Shown piece by piece: positions 1 through 6,973 of a stretch of 13,611 nt of DNA. The DNA lies in assembly GCA_934201655.1 (NCBI GenBank), contig CAKPXD010000023.1:1-13611 (forward strand), in the 5' to 3' direction. Position 1 is the stretch's first letter. Each line of letters starts with the position of its first letter. A program made the translations under genes and the position numbers. This DNA is from an uncultured Streptococcus sp. (lineage in GTDB: Bacteria > Bacillota > Bacilli > Lactobacillales > Streptococcaceae). Under the pieces are notes generated by a model. The model was not told the origin of the DNA. It ran no database searches and was given only the letters and a program-made list of their open reading frames with translations.

Positions 1-25
1 CTGCAACTGAGTTCAATTGTAACAC

Positions 26-477
<452 letters not shown>

Positions 478-1071
478 TTAGTCCTCTTTCAAATAGTGCA
501 CATAGGCGTTATAGGTTTCAAGGGTTTGGGGATAGATGGGAAATCCCTGGTGAGCTAAATGCTCGACAGTGCGAGCTGTTTCATAGGCTACTGCCTTATT
601 GAGTGACAAACTTGCAATCTCACGTGCCTGGTCCACACCTGGAAAGGCACGATTGTGCTCGATATAGTCTGCGACGTAGATGACCTTGTCTAGGTCGGTC
701 ATCTGACCAGCTCCAACTGTATGGATTTCTATTGCACGCAAAATTTCAGGATCTTTCAAATCTAAATCTTCCTGAATCTTGTAAATGCCGACCATGCCAT
801 GCCAGACATTGTTGCCCCAGTTTTTAAGGTCAGAGTCAAGTTGATAACGATCTATCAAGTCTAAAAATTCTTGATCTGATAGCTTTTTAGCATAGTCATG
901 AAGGAGACCTGCCAAACCAGCTTTCTCAACATCCACACCAAAGCGCTGAGCCAATTCTATGGCTGCACGCTCGACACCCAGACAATGGGTTAGACGTTTT
1001 TCAGGTAGGAGCTCTGCCATTTTTTCCAACAATTCTTCACGCGAACAGTTGATATAGTCTTGGTATGCCAT
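478..1071 (-). CDS. yqeK: YqeK HD-domain hydrolase (symmetrical Ap4A hydrolase family)
   Basis: This 197-residue cytoplasmic protein belongs to the YqeK branch of the HD superfamily. Characterised members split diadenosine tetraphosphate (Ap4A) symmetrically into two ADP. The likely metal ligands are visible: H29 (LTHCLGVE), the HD pair at 58-59 (GLLHDYAKK), H91 (VWHGMVG), H117 (EIHTVG) and D135 (YVADYIE). The start codon overlaps the nadD stop as ATGA, giving tight coupling, and the stop is immediately followed by the rsfS ATG. The nadD-yqeK pairing is widespread in Firmicutes; in some relatives the two are fused. The family assignment is firm. The Ap4A activity comes from the family and is not visible in the sequence. 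Confidence 0.93.
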   Translation of the reverse strand: MAYQDYINCSREELLEKMAELLPEKRLTHCLGVERAAIELAQRFGVDVEKAGLAGLLHDYAKKLSDQEFLDLIDRYQLDSDLKNWGNNVWHGMVGIYKIQEDLDLKDPEILRAIEIHTVGAGQMTDLDKVIYVADYIEHNRAFPGVDQAREIASLSLNKAVAYETARTVEHLAHQGFPIYPQTLETYNAYVHYLKED

Positions 1072-1700
1072 CAGTAAAGCCCTTCTTTCTCGATATAGTC
1101 TAGCACTGGTTTTGGTAGGAGAAAGTTAGGTGTACGTCCTTGGGCAATAAAATCACGCACCATACTAGATGAGATGTCCATAAGGGGTACATCCACCCAA
1201 ATGACTGGATAAGAAGTTCCTGCCTTATAGCGTGGTCGTTGAACCCCTACAAACTGAACGAGGTCAACCAGTTCATCAATTCTATACCACTTAGGTAAGT
1301 AGTCTACCATGTCGGCACCGATGATAAAGTAATAATCTGTATCTGGATTCTTCTCTGTCAAAATCTTCATGGTGTCGTAGGTGTAGGAAATGCCCTTGCG
1401 CTCTAGCTCAATGGTTTCAATGTCCAGACCTTCAATTCCCTCAATCGCCAATTCAAGCATCTTGAGACGGTGGTGCTCAGGGATGGTTTCCTTTTTATCT
1501 ACGTGAGGTGGTTGGTATTCAGGCATAAGCAGAACTTGATCCAATCCCAACTGTTGGCGCACTTGGTCTGCCACGATCAGGTGGGCATTGTGAACAGGGT
1601 TAAAATTTCCCCCTAAGATTCCAACTTGCTTACGTTTTTTATCCTTGATTTCTGGCTCTAACTCCACTTTTGTAAAGGGAGTTAATAATTCGATTGCCAT
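1071..1700 (-). CDS. nadD: Nicotinate-nucleotide adenylyltransferase NadD
   Basis: NadD transfers AMP from ATP to nicotinate mononucleotide to form deamido-NAD, a late step of NAD synthesis in the cytosol. The nucleotidyltransferase signature [11 protein letters not shown] lies at residues 30-40 (GxFxPxH..H), and the second ATP-contacting motif ISSSMVR at 176-182. The 209 residues include about 25 N-terminal residues before the Rossmann core, longer than in E. coli NadD and as I recall from streptococci. The start at 1700 is set by AAGGAG ending 9 bases before the ATG. It uses a TGA stop that overlaps the yqeK start. A 50-bp gap separates it from yhbY. Confidence 0.96.
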   Translation of the reverse strand: MAIELLTPFTKVELEPEIKDKKRKQVGILGGNFNPVHNAHLIVADQVRQQLGLDQVLLMPEYQPPHVDKKETIPEHHRLKMLELAIEGIEGLDIETIELERKGISYTYDTMKILTEKNPDTDYYFIIGADMVDYLPKWYRIDELVDLVQFVGVQRPRYKAGTSYPVIWVDVPLMDISSSMVRDFIAQGRTPNFLLPKPVLDYIEKEGLY

Positions 1701-1750
1701 AGGCTAATCTCCTTTACTTTTCTGTAAAAACAGTTTTTGGAGTATCATTC

Positions 1751-2062
1751 TTAGATTTCTTTAACTTTTTTAGAAATCTTGCGATTTTCCTTCTTGCTTG
1801 ATTGTTTATACAAAATCAAGATACGTCCGATTTTTTGGACTGTATCCACGCCGATTTCTTCTTCCAAGATTTCAGCTACTTCGTGGATGTTTTCATCTGT
1901 GTTTTGCAGGAGAGTAACCTTGATCAATTCAAGAGCGTCAAGTGCTTGACGAACGCTGGTTTTAATTTGGTCATTGAGACCATTTTTCCCGATTTGGATG
2001 ATGGGTTTGAGGGTGTGTGCCTGGCTGTTGAGGAAGGCACGTTGTTTTGATGTTAATGACAT
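1751..2062 (-). CDS. yhbY: YhbY/YqeI RNA-binding protein (CRM domain)
   Basis: A 103-residue protein with a single CRS1-YhbY (CRM) domain, a KH-like fold that binds RNA. E. coli YhbY associates with pre-50S ribosomal subunits. The opening LTSKQRAFLNSQAHTL, the loop IGKNGLND at 23-30 and the segment ALELIKVTLL at 43-52 are the family landmarks. The tail after about residue 88 is Lys-rich (SSKKENRKISKKVKEI) and probably contacts RNA. The ribosome binding site is weak (AAAGAAAA just before the ATG). The gene is separated from yqeH by about 208 bp that hold a structured repeat, whereas most neighbours in this operon lie within 50 bp or less of each other. Confidence 0.93.
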   Translation of the reverse strand: MSLTSKQRAFLNSQAHTLKPIIQIGKNGLNDQIKTSVRQALDALELIKVTLLQNTDENIHEVAEILEEEIGVDTVQKIGRILILYKQSSKKENRKISKKVKEI

Positions 2063-2270
2063 ATTTTCTTTAAAAGAGTTTTTTATACTTTTCTGAAGTG
2101 GTGACGGACGTCAGCAAAGTCCTCTGGACTTTCATGACTAAAATTTGAGCCTAAGGTCTCAAATTTTCCTCAGTTGGTACAATCACTTGTACCAACTAAC
2201 ACCACGGCGAAAAGTATCTTCTACGCGCTCGCTATGCTCGCCTTTATATATAACTCTTTCCTTTCTGTGT
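2063..2270. other. 208-bp gap between yqeH and yhbY
   Basis: The gap is unusually long for this operon. It holds the three-hairpin element (2084-2217), then a short GC-rich stretch (2222-2242, with GCGAGC occurring twice when read on the minus strand). Next to the yqeH stop is a possible but poor minus-strand promoter (TTTAAA, 17 bases, TATATA near 2244-2276), with each hexamer matching only four of six consensus positions. No open frame of credible quality was seen. Confidence 0.6.
2084..2217. repeat. 134-bp element with terminal inverted repeats and three nested hairpins
   Basis: The outer arms 2085-2103 and 2200-2217 pair imperfectly: ATACTTTTC and GTGGTG match, with a small central mismatch. 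Inside lie three consecutive perfect hairpins: AAAGTCC/GGACTTT with a 3-base loop (2116-2132), a 10-bp AAAATTTGAG stem (2140-2167), and an 11-bp AGTTGGTACAA stem with a 4-base loop (2172-2197). Together they form a closed multi-branch junction in the operon transcript. There is no T-run, so it is not a simple terminator. It does not look like the BOX repeat as I remember it. A dispersed mitis-group repeat or MITE is the best guess; an RNA regulatory element is the alternative. Confidence 0.65.
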
Positions 2271-3377
2271 TTAAATAATTGCTTTTCGTGTGACGACGGC
2301 GACGCCTTCTGGGGCCCAGACGGCTACTTTGGCAGTTCCTGTTACACGGATCCAGCCTAATCCTGAGATGACTAGATCTGTCTTGTCCTTAATGGTAAAT
2401 ACATGCTGGACTAGTTTTGGAAAGTCTTCTTTTTCCTTGCTATTTGGTGGTGTAAGAAGGGTTCCTAGGTGCTTATCGTAAAAGTCACTAGCTCCTTCAA
2501 GCTTGGTACGGTGGAGTTTGAGTTCATTATCAAAGAAGGCTGTGAAACCTTGCTTTTCTCCTGCGATGAAGTCAAAGCGTCCCAAACCTCCTAAAAAGAG
2601 GGTTTGCTCAGGATTGAGCTGGTAGGTTTTAGGTTTGATTTCCTTTTTAGGACTGACATACTTGAGATTTTTAGCCGTCAAGTAGTGAGCCATCTGATGA
2701 CGGTGGATAATTCCCGGTGTATCGTAGATATAAGAACCGTCATCAAGCGGAATCTCGATCTTATCTAGAGTTGTCCCTGGGAAGCGTGAAGTTGTGATGA
2801 CGTTCTGGTCACCCGTAATTTCCTGGATAATGGCGTTGATAAGGGTAGATTTCCCAACATTGGTTACCCCAACTACATAGACATCGCGCCCCTTACGGTA
2901 ATACTCGATTTTTTCAATGACTTCCTTGATAGCATGCTTGTTTTGAGCTGAAGTCAGAACAACATCCACAGGACGTAGACCTTCTTCGTGGGCACGTTCC
3001 ATGAGCCATTGGCTAATCTTACCCGGTTTAACTGACTTAGGGAGGATGTCTTTTTTATTTCCAACCAAGAGAACATCATTGCCTGATACAAAGCGAGGCA
3101 AGCCTGGGATAACAGAGCCATTAAAGTCAAAGATATCGATTACGTTCACTACTAAGGCATCACTGTCTCCTACCTCGTGCAAGAGTTTGAGGAAATCATC
3201 ATCCGTCAGTTGCACATCTGTGATTTCATTGTAATGACGAAGACGGAAACAACGTTGGCAATAAACTTCACCAGTCTCCAAACCTTTTTCAAGTGCTGAT
3301 TGAGGCGTAAAACCAAGACCAGTCTTATCTGTCGTCTGAATGGTTGCTCCACAGCCAATACAGAGAATTTCTTCCAT
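2271..3377 (-). CDS. yqeH: Circularly permuted ribosome-assembly GTPase YqeH
   Basis: YqeH is a GTPase needed for 30S subunit assembly in B. subtilis. The 368-residue protein starts with a four-Cys zinc finger (C6, C9, C40, C43). The GTPase motifs come in permuted order: G4 NKKD at 107-110, G5 TSA at 142-144, the P-loop GVTNVGKS at 170-177, switch threonines TT at 202-203, and G3 DTPG at 219-222. The C-terminal part (about 225-368) is the RNA/ribosome-binding region of the family. The start lies two bases after the yqeG stop, with AAGGAA inside the yqeG end as ribosome binding site. All motifs are intact. Confidence 0.96.
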   Translation of the reverse strand: MEEILCIGCGATIQTTDKTGLGFTPQSALEKGLETGEVYCQRCFRLRHYNEITDVQLTDDDFLKLLHEVGDSDALVVNVIDIFDFNGSVIPGLPRFVSGNDVLLVGNKKDILPKSVKPGKISQWLMERAHEEGLRPVDVVLTSAQNKHAIKEVIEKIEYYRKGRDVYVVGVTNVGKSTLINAIIQEITGDQNVITTSRFPGTTLDKIEIPLDDGSYIYDTPGIIHRHQMAHYLTAKNLKYVSPKKEIKPKTYQLNPEQTLFLGGLGRFDFIAGEKQGFTAFFDNELKLHRTKLEGASDFYDKHLGTLLTPPNSKEKEDFPKLVQHVFTIKDKTDLVISGLGWIRVTGTAKVAVWAPEGVAVVTRKAII

Positions 3378-3379
3378 AG

Positions 3380-3907
3380 TTAGATTCCTTTTTTATATGT
3401 GATAGGCCCGTACTTTTCAGTGATTTGTTTCATGACACGGCGCTCACGAGCGCGGTTAAACTTCGTTTTGATAGAGTCGTGCTGAACCAAGGGCTTGACC
3501 AAAATCGAGCGAATTCCTGCACGGTGAGCTGCACGAATATCTGTCATGAGCTGATCCCCAACCATGACCACTTCGTTTTTCTCATAGTGGAATTCCTTCA
3601 TAGCACGATCAATCCCGAAAGTAAAAGGCTTCAAAGCCCAGTAGACATAATCAATCCCAAATTTTTCAACCGCACGTTGAACTCGTTTTTTAGAGTTGTT
3701 GGACACTACGATAATGCGAATACCAGCATCACGAAGGTCATGTAACCATTGCTTCATCTCTGAAGTCCCATCAGGGTTATTCCAAGCAATCAGAGTGTTG
3801 TCCAAATCCACCAAAACAGCTTTGATCCCTTGGTTTTTCAGGCTTTGGACTGTCAAATCATAAACTGCTTCTACAGCAAAGTCTGGCATGTAGTTTTCAA
3901 TTACCAT
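3380..3907 (-). CDS. yqeG: YqeG family HAD-IIIA phosphatase
   Basis: A 175-residue HAD-superfamily hydrolase of subfamily IIIA (YqeG, related to mitochondrial PTPMT1/Gep4-type phosphatases). The catalytic motif DLDNT has D34 as nucleophile and D36 as acid/base. Motif II is VSNNS at 68-72, the motif III lysine is K93, and motif IV is GDQLMTD at 117-123. It is a cytoplasmic enzyme; the substrate in streptococci is not known to me. A strong AAGGAG precedes the ATG at 3907. Its stop is two bases before yqeH, and it follows corA by 16 bp, so it is probably in the corA transcript. Its place ahead of yqeH is conserved in Firmicutes. Confidence 0.93.
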   Translation of the reverse strand: MVIENYMPDFAVEAVYDLTVQSLKNQGIKAVLVDLDNTLIAWNNPDGTSEMKQWLHDLRDAGIRIIVVSNNSKKRVQRAVEKFGIDYVYWALKPFTFGIDRAMKEFHYEKNEVVMVGDQLMTDIRAAHRAGIRSILVKPLVQHDSIKTKFNRARERRVMKQITEKYGPITYKKGI

Positions 3908-3923
3908 TTTGGCTCCTTTTCTT

Positions 3924-4829
3924 TTATTTTCTAGTAATTTTCTTCAGCCATTGAGATAATGCCGCCCATAAAATCAAGCTAGTCACCAAGATATAAATCC
4001 AAGCATTTGGCTCTTCTGTAAATGGTAGAGGAACATTCATTCCGAAGAAACCTGTAATAACCGCAAGTACTGCTAGTAAGACGGAGATAATAGTCAAAAT
4101 TGACAAACTATCATTCAAGTTATTGTTTAGGATGTTGTTGTAAGAAGCTGAGAGTTGTTGCAAGACTTGAGAAATCAAGTCTGTCATAGACACCAACTGA
4201 TGGGCTTCAATCATCGCATCATCAAACTGCTCTCGTTCGACATCATTAAATCTCCGATAAAGAGCATGGCCCTGGATATGTTCCAAGAGGAGTCGATTTT
4301 GTTTTGCCGCTGCTGTCAAGTAAACCATACCAGTCTCCAAGTCAGAGAGAGCAAAGAGATTTTTTTTTGTCGTGGTTTGACGTAGCAAGGCACTAATTTC
4401 GTCCTTACTTTTATCCATTTCTTCAATGACAGGATAATAAGCGTTACTGATAATCTCTAAACCAGCAAAGAGAAACTTGTAAATAGAAAGCGACTCATGG
4501 CTATCCAGATAAGCTAACATCTGATCAATGACATAAGCATTCTTATGGTTGCTGATGGTAATCATTCGTTTGTTTTCAACGATAAAGGTCATGGGAATCG
4601 CTTCATAGTAATCCTTGTCCTTTTCTAAATCCAGAACATTGTAGATAAAGGTCACAGTCCCATTCTCACGGTTATAATCCATATGGGCACGTTCATTTTT
4701 ATCCAGCGCATATTCGATGGTTTCCTTATCCAATCCGTAGATTTCAGATAAATCTTCAAGATTTTTAATTTTTTCTACATCTAGATTGATCCAGACACAA
4801 CCATTTCCTAATTGCTCATCTAAAAACAT
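3924..4829 (-). CDS. corA: CorA-family magnesium transport protein
   Basis: CorA proteins are pentameric inner-membrane channels that bring in Mg2+ and sometimes Co2+ or Ni2+. The 301-residue protein has a long cytoplasmic N-terminal domain (1-240), a first membrane helix at about 243-262 ending in the signature GMN at 263-265 (FFGMNVP), a short loop with acidic residues (TEEPNA), and a second helix at about 277-294. The C-terminus is basic (KKITRK). The start is supported by AAAGGAG upstream. A good promoter lies between it and mscS, overlapping the mscS stop. A run of nine A's in the coding strand (4360-4368) encodes the KKN at 155-157. Confidence 0.94.
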   Translation of the reverse strand: MFLDEQLGNGCVWINLDVEKIKNLEDLSEIYGLDKETIEYALDKNERAHMDYNRENGTVTFIYNVLDLEKDKDYYEAIPMTFIVENKRMITISNHKNAYVIDQMLAYLDSHESLSIYKFLFAGLEIISNAYYPVIEEMDKSKDEISALLRQTTTKKNLFALSDLETGMVYLTAAAKQNRLLLEHIQGHALYRRFNDVEREQFDDAMIEAHQLVSMTDLISQVLQQLSASYNNILNNNLNDSLSILTIISVLLAVLAVITGFFGMNVPLPFTEEPNAWIYILVTSLILWAALSQWLKKITRK

Positions 4830-4855
4830 CGTTTCTCCTTTACCAAACTCTTTCT

Positions 4856-4884
4856 ATTGTACCATAAAAGAGGTAAAATTTCAG
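4856..4884 (-). promoter_or_regulatory. Predicted corA operon promoter
   Basis: On the minus strand CTGAAA (4879-4884) is followed by a 17-base spacer and TACAAT (4856-4861), with TGG directly before the -10 making it an extended -10. The -35 box overlaps the stop codon of mscS. This probably drives corA and, since the following gaps are short, much of the yqe operon. Confidence 0.65.
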
Positions 4885-5447
4885 TTCTCTTCTTTCCTTG
4901 AAAAATTGCTGACAACCGTGATACTTCTATTGGGAACAAAGTGAAGGACTTCATCCTCACTGCGCAGTTGAGTCGTACGAATACCGACACTCACAACCTT
5001 ACCAGAGATTGTAATCGGACCATTCGTAAACTCAACTTGATCTCCAACATCTAACTGGCGTTCAAAGAGGATGAAAAAGCCATTAACCACATCCGATAAA
5101 AAGCCTTGAGCACCCATCCCTATTGCCACCCCAGCAATCCCAGCACCTGCCAGTAGACTTGATACAGGTAAGCCTAGAGTAGATAAAACAAAGTAGAGTA
5201 AAAAGAAATAGAGGGTGTAGTTCAAAATATTTTCAATCAATCTAGAAATTGTCTTTTGGCGCGCCTCATCTTTCTGGGAAAATTTTAAGGATGGTTTAAC
5301 GACTCTTTTCACAACTTGATGGAGAATTATTTTAACGATATAAAAGACAATAAAAAGAAGAACTAGAGAGACTGATTTTGAAAACAACTCTTCTAGAATA
5401 CTGTTGATATTTAACTTATCGATATAATTTTTAATAAATGTTGGCAT
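4881..5447 (-). CDS. mscS: Small MscS-type mechanosensitive channel
   Basis: MscS channels open under membrane tension to release solutes after osmotic downshock. From the chosen start the protein has 188 residues. It has a first membrane helix at about 26-44, a second at about 72-90, and the Gly/Ala-rich pore helix at 92-126 ([19 protein letters not shown] followed by [11 protein letters not shown]). The beta domain begins at [13 protein letters not shown] and ends soon after VPNRS. It is shorter than E. coli MscS (286 residues), lacking most of the C-terminal vestibule. An ATG at 5468 is in frame, but it overlaps the -10 box, and AAAGGAG sits just before the ATG at 5447, so 5447 is preferred. 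Confidence 0.92.
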   Translation of the reverse strand: MPTFIKNYIDKLNINSILEELFSKSVSLVLLFIVFYIVKIILHQVVKRVVKPSLKFSQKDEARQKTISRLIENILNYTLYFFLLYFVLSTLGLPVSSLLAGAGIAGVAIGMGAQGFLSDVVNGFFILFERQLDVGDQVEFTNGPITISGKVVSVGIRTTQLRSEDEVLHFVPNRSITVVSNFSRKEEN

Positions 5448-5466
5448 AGTAAGCTCCTTTCCTAAC

Positions 5467-5475
5467 ATTATACCA
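5467..5475 (-). promoter_or_regulatory. Extended -10 promoter of mscS
   Basis: The minus strand reads TGGTATAAT, a perfect extended -10. The -35 region is weak (CTGGTT at 17 bases). An ACCA-GTT-TGGT inverted repeat (5491-5501) overlaps the -35 position and could be an operator. Confidence 0.6.
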
Positions 5476-5537
5476 TAAAACGATATCTGAACCAGTTTGG
5501 TAAATATTCATTCTGCCTATACTATTATTAGATTCAC

Positions 5538-5566
5538 TTGATTTCAAAACATATTTGTACTATAAT
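5538..5566 (+). promoter_or_regulatory. Promoter of the aromatic acid exporter-like gene
   Basis: TTGATT (5538-5543), a 17-base spacer and TATAAT (5561-5566) give a near-consensus SigA promoter. It predicts a leader of about 100 nt before the ATG at 5677. Within the leader are a weak GAGAA/TTCTC hairpin (5582-5602) and a perfect 10-bp palindrome ACTTTAAAGT (5645-5654). Confidence 0.7.
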
Positions 5567-5676
5567 CAAACCACTACATGGAGAACAAATTATTTTCTCA
5601 ATAACTCTCTTGGAATAGACCTTTCTACCTCACCTACTACTAAAACTTTAAAGTATTTATCTCAAGGAAGTATTCT

Positions 5677-6645
5677 ATGTCTATTACACAACGCACTCTT
5701 AAACTAGTCTTGGCAACCTGTTTTGCTTGTTTACTAGCCTACTTTTTTGATTTATCATCAGCTGTATCAGCTGGTATCATTGCTATCTTGAGTCTTTCTG
5801 ATACTCGAAGAAGCACGATCAAGCTAGCCTGCAATCGACTTTTTTCAACCTTGCTGGCGTTAATGATCGGTGTTATTGCCTTTCAACTAACTGGTTATCA
5901 TATCTGGAGCTTTGGACTCTACTTAGCATTCTATGTTCCTCTAGCCTATAAACTGGGTTGGGAGATTGGAATCACTCCTAGTAGCGTTCTGGTTAGCCAT
6001 CTCTTAATCCAACAATCAACAGCACCGGCACTTTTACTGAATGAGCTCTTACTCTTCCTAATCGGTACTGGCTTTGCACTTCTGGTCAATCTCTACATGC
6101 CTTCACGTGAAAAAGAAATTCAACATTATCATACTCTTGTTGAAGAAAAACTCAAAGATGTTCTTCTACGGCTTTCTTACTATCTGAAAAGAGGAGATGG
6201 CCGTAATCAGGCTCAACTTGTAAATGAACTTGAACAACTACTTGAGGATGCTCTTAAGTTAGTTTACCTCGATCACTCTGACCATCTCTTTCACCAGACA
6301 GATTATCATATCCACTACTTTGAGATGCGACAAAGACAAACCCGTATCTTAAGAAATATGGCTCAACAGATTAACACATGCCAACTAGCCGCTAGTGAGA
6401 GTTTGATTGTCGCTCAGCTCTTTTCAAAAACAGCTAGTCAACTGAGTCAAACAAATCCAGCCTACAACTTATTGAATGATATTGAGAGCTACCTAGAGGT
6501 GTTTCGCAATCGATCTCTCCCTAAAACTAGAGAAGAGTTTGAGACACGGGCTACGCTTCTACAACTCTTTCGTGAATTAGAACATTTTATCCAGATAAAA
6601 GTGGATTTCTACAACCGTTATTCTGACAATAACAGTAACAAATAA
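5677..6645 (+). CDS. Aromatic acid exporter family protein (ArAE_1/DUF939)
   Basis: The first ~140 residues hold about five hydrophobic helices (near 8-24, 27-42, 55-71, 76-92 and 120-140). A hydrophilic, helical cytoplasmic part of about 180 residues follows. This matches the DUF939/ArAE_1 family with its C-terminal domain, which is related to FUSC and aromatic acid exporters. Substrates of the Gram-positive members are not established. The start has AAGGAAG upstream at good spacing. The gene stands alone on the plus strand: it has its own promoter, is divergent from mscS, and ends in a strong terminator. The 322-residue length is normal. The family call is fairly sure, but export of aromatic acids is only a family-name inference. 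Confidence 0.85.
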   Translation: MSITQRTLKLVLATCFACLLAYFFDLSSAVSAGIIAILSLSDTRRSTIKLACNRLFSTLLALMIGVIAFQLTGYHIWSFGLYLAFYVPLAYKLGWEIGITPSSVLVSHLLIQQSTAPALLLNELLLFLIGTGFALLVNLYMPSREKEIQHYHTLVEEKLKDVLLRLSYYLKRGDGRNQAQLVNELEQLLEDALKLVYLDHSDHLFHQTDYHIHYFEMRQRQTRILRNMAQQINTCQLAASESLIVAQLFSKTASQLSQTNPAYNLLNDIESYLEVFRNRSLPKTREEFETRATLLQLFRELEHFIQIKVDFYNRYSDNNSNK

Positions 6646-6686
6646 AAACTTCTATCGGCAACTGAGTTGCTGATAGAAGTTTTTTT
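6644..6686. terminator. Bidirectional rho-independent terminator
   Basis: AAAAACTTCTATC pairs with GATAGAAGTTTTT, and an inner GCAACT/AGTTGC stem extends the hairpin. T-runs lie on the 3' side of both strands. It ends the plus-strand exporter-like gene and the minus-strand DUF3165 gene from opposite sides. Confidence 0.92.
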
Positions 6687-6699
6687 GTTATGAATAGAT

Positions 6700-6954
6700 T
6701 TAATTTTCGCGCTTCTTTCGAATCGACATGAGACTGATATCTCTCAAACTAAAGTAAGTAAGAGCCAGCATTCCCAATGTAATAAAGATTTCTGCTGGAA
6801 GTTGGAAAATCTGTAGGGCAGACAAGAGCAACAAGATTACGAGGGCAACAAGTCCAAAGACTAATATTACAACATTGACCGTCCCCTTGATACTTTGAGG
6901 TGTCGCAAATACATAGAGTAGTAATAAGAGTATCCCTATGATTAAATAGACCAT
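6700..6954 (-). CDS. DUF3165-type small membrane protein
   Basis: An 84-residue very hydrophobic protein with about three membrane segments (1-17, 25-47, 53-70) and a short basic tail (RKKREN), putting the C-terminus in the cytoplasm by the positive-inside rule. It resembles the streptococcal DUF3165 family, which I recall next to typA; its function is unknown. A GAAAGAG ribosome binding site precedes the ATG. It starts 19 bp after the typA stop with no terminator between, so it is probably in the typA transcript. Because typA has an early stop, expression depends on transcription continuing through about 1.7 kb of possibly untranslated RNA. Confidence 0.82.
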   Translation of the reverse strand: MVYLIIGILLLLLYVFATPQSIKGTVNVVILVFGLVALVILLLLSALQIFQLPAEIFITLGMLALTYFSLRDISLMSIRKKREN

Positions 6955-6973
6955 CTTTATCTCTTTCTAGCTC

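Noticed and set aside
2084..2217. BOX repeat, terminator or T-box riboswitch
   Set aside because: The sequence does not resemble the BOX A/B/C modules as I recall them, no T-run follows any stem, and no T-box signature or specifier arrangement is visible.
2145..2360. Plus-strand 71-codon open frame across the three-hairpin element and the end of yqeH
   Set aside because: It is antisense to yqeH in half its length, crosses strong inverted repeats, and has no ribosome binding site.
5466..5468. Upstream ATG as start of mscS
   Set aside because: It overlaps the TATAAT box and has no ribosome binding site; AAAGGAG points to the ATG at 5447.
5578..5604. Eight-codon upstream open frame in the exporter leader
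   Set aside because: It has no ribosome binding site, lies almost at the predicted transcription start, and has no residue pattern typical of an attenuator peptide.
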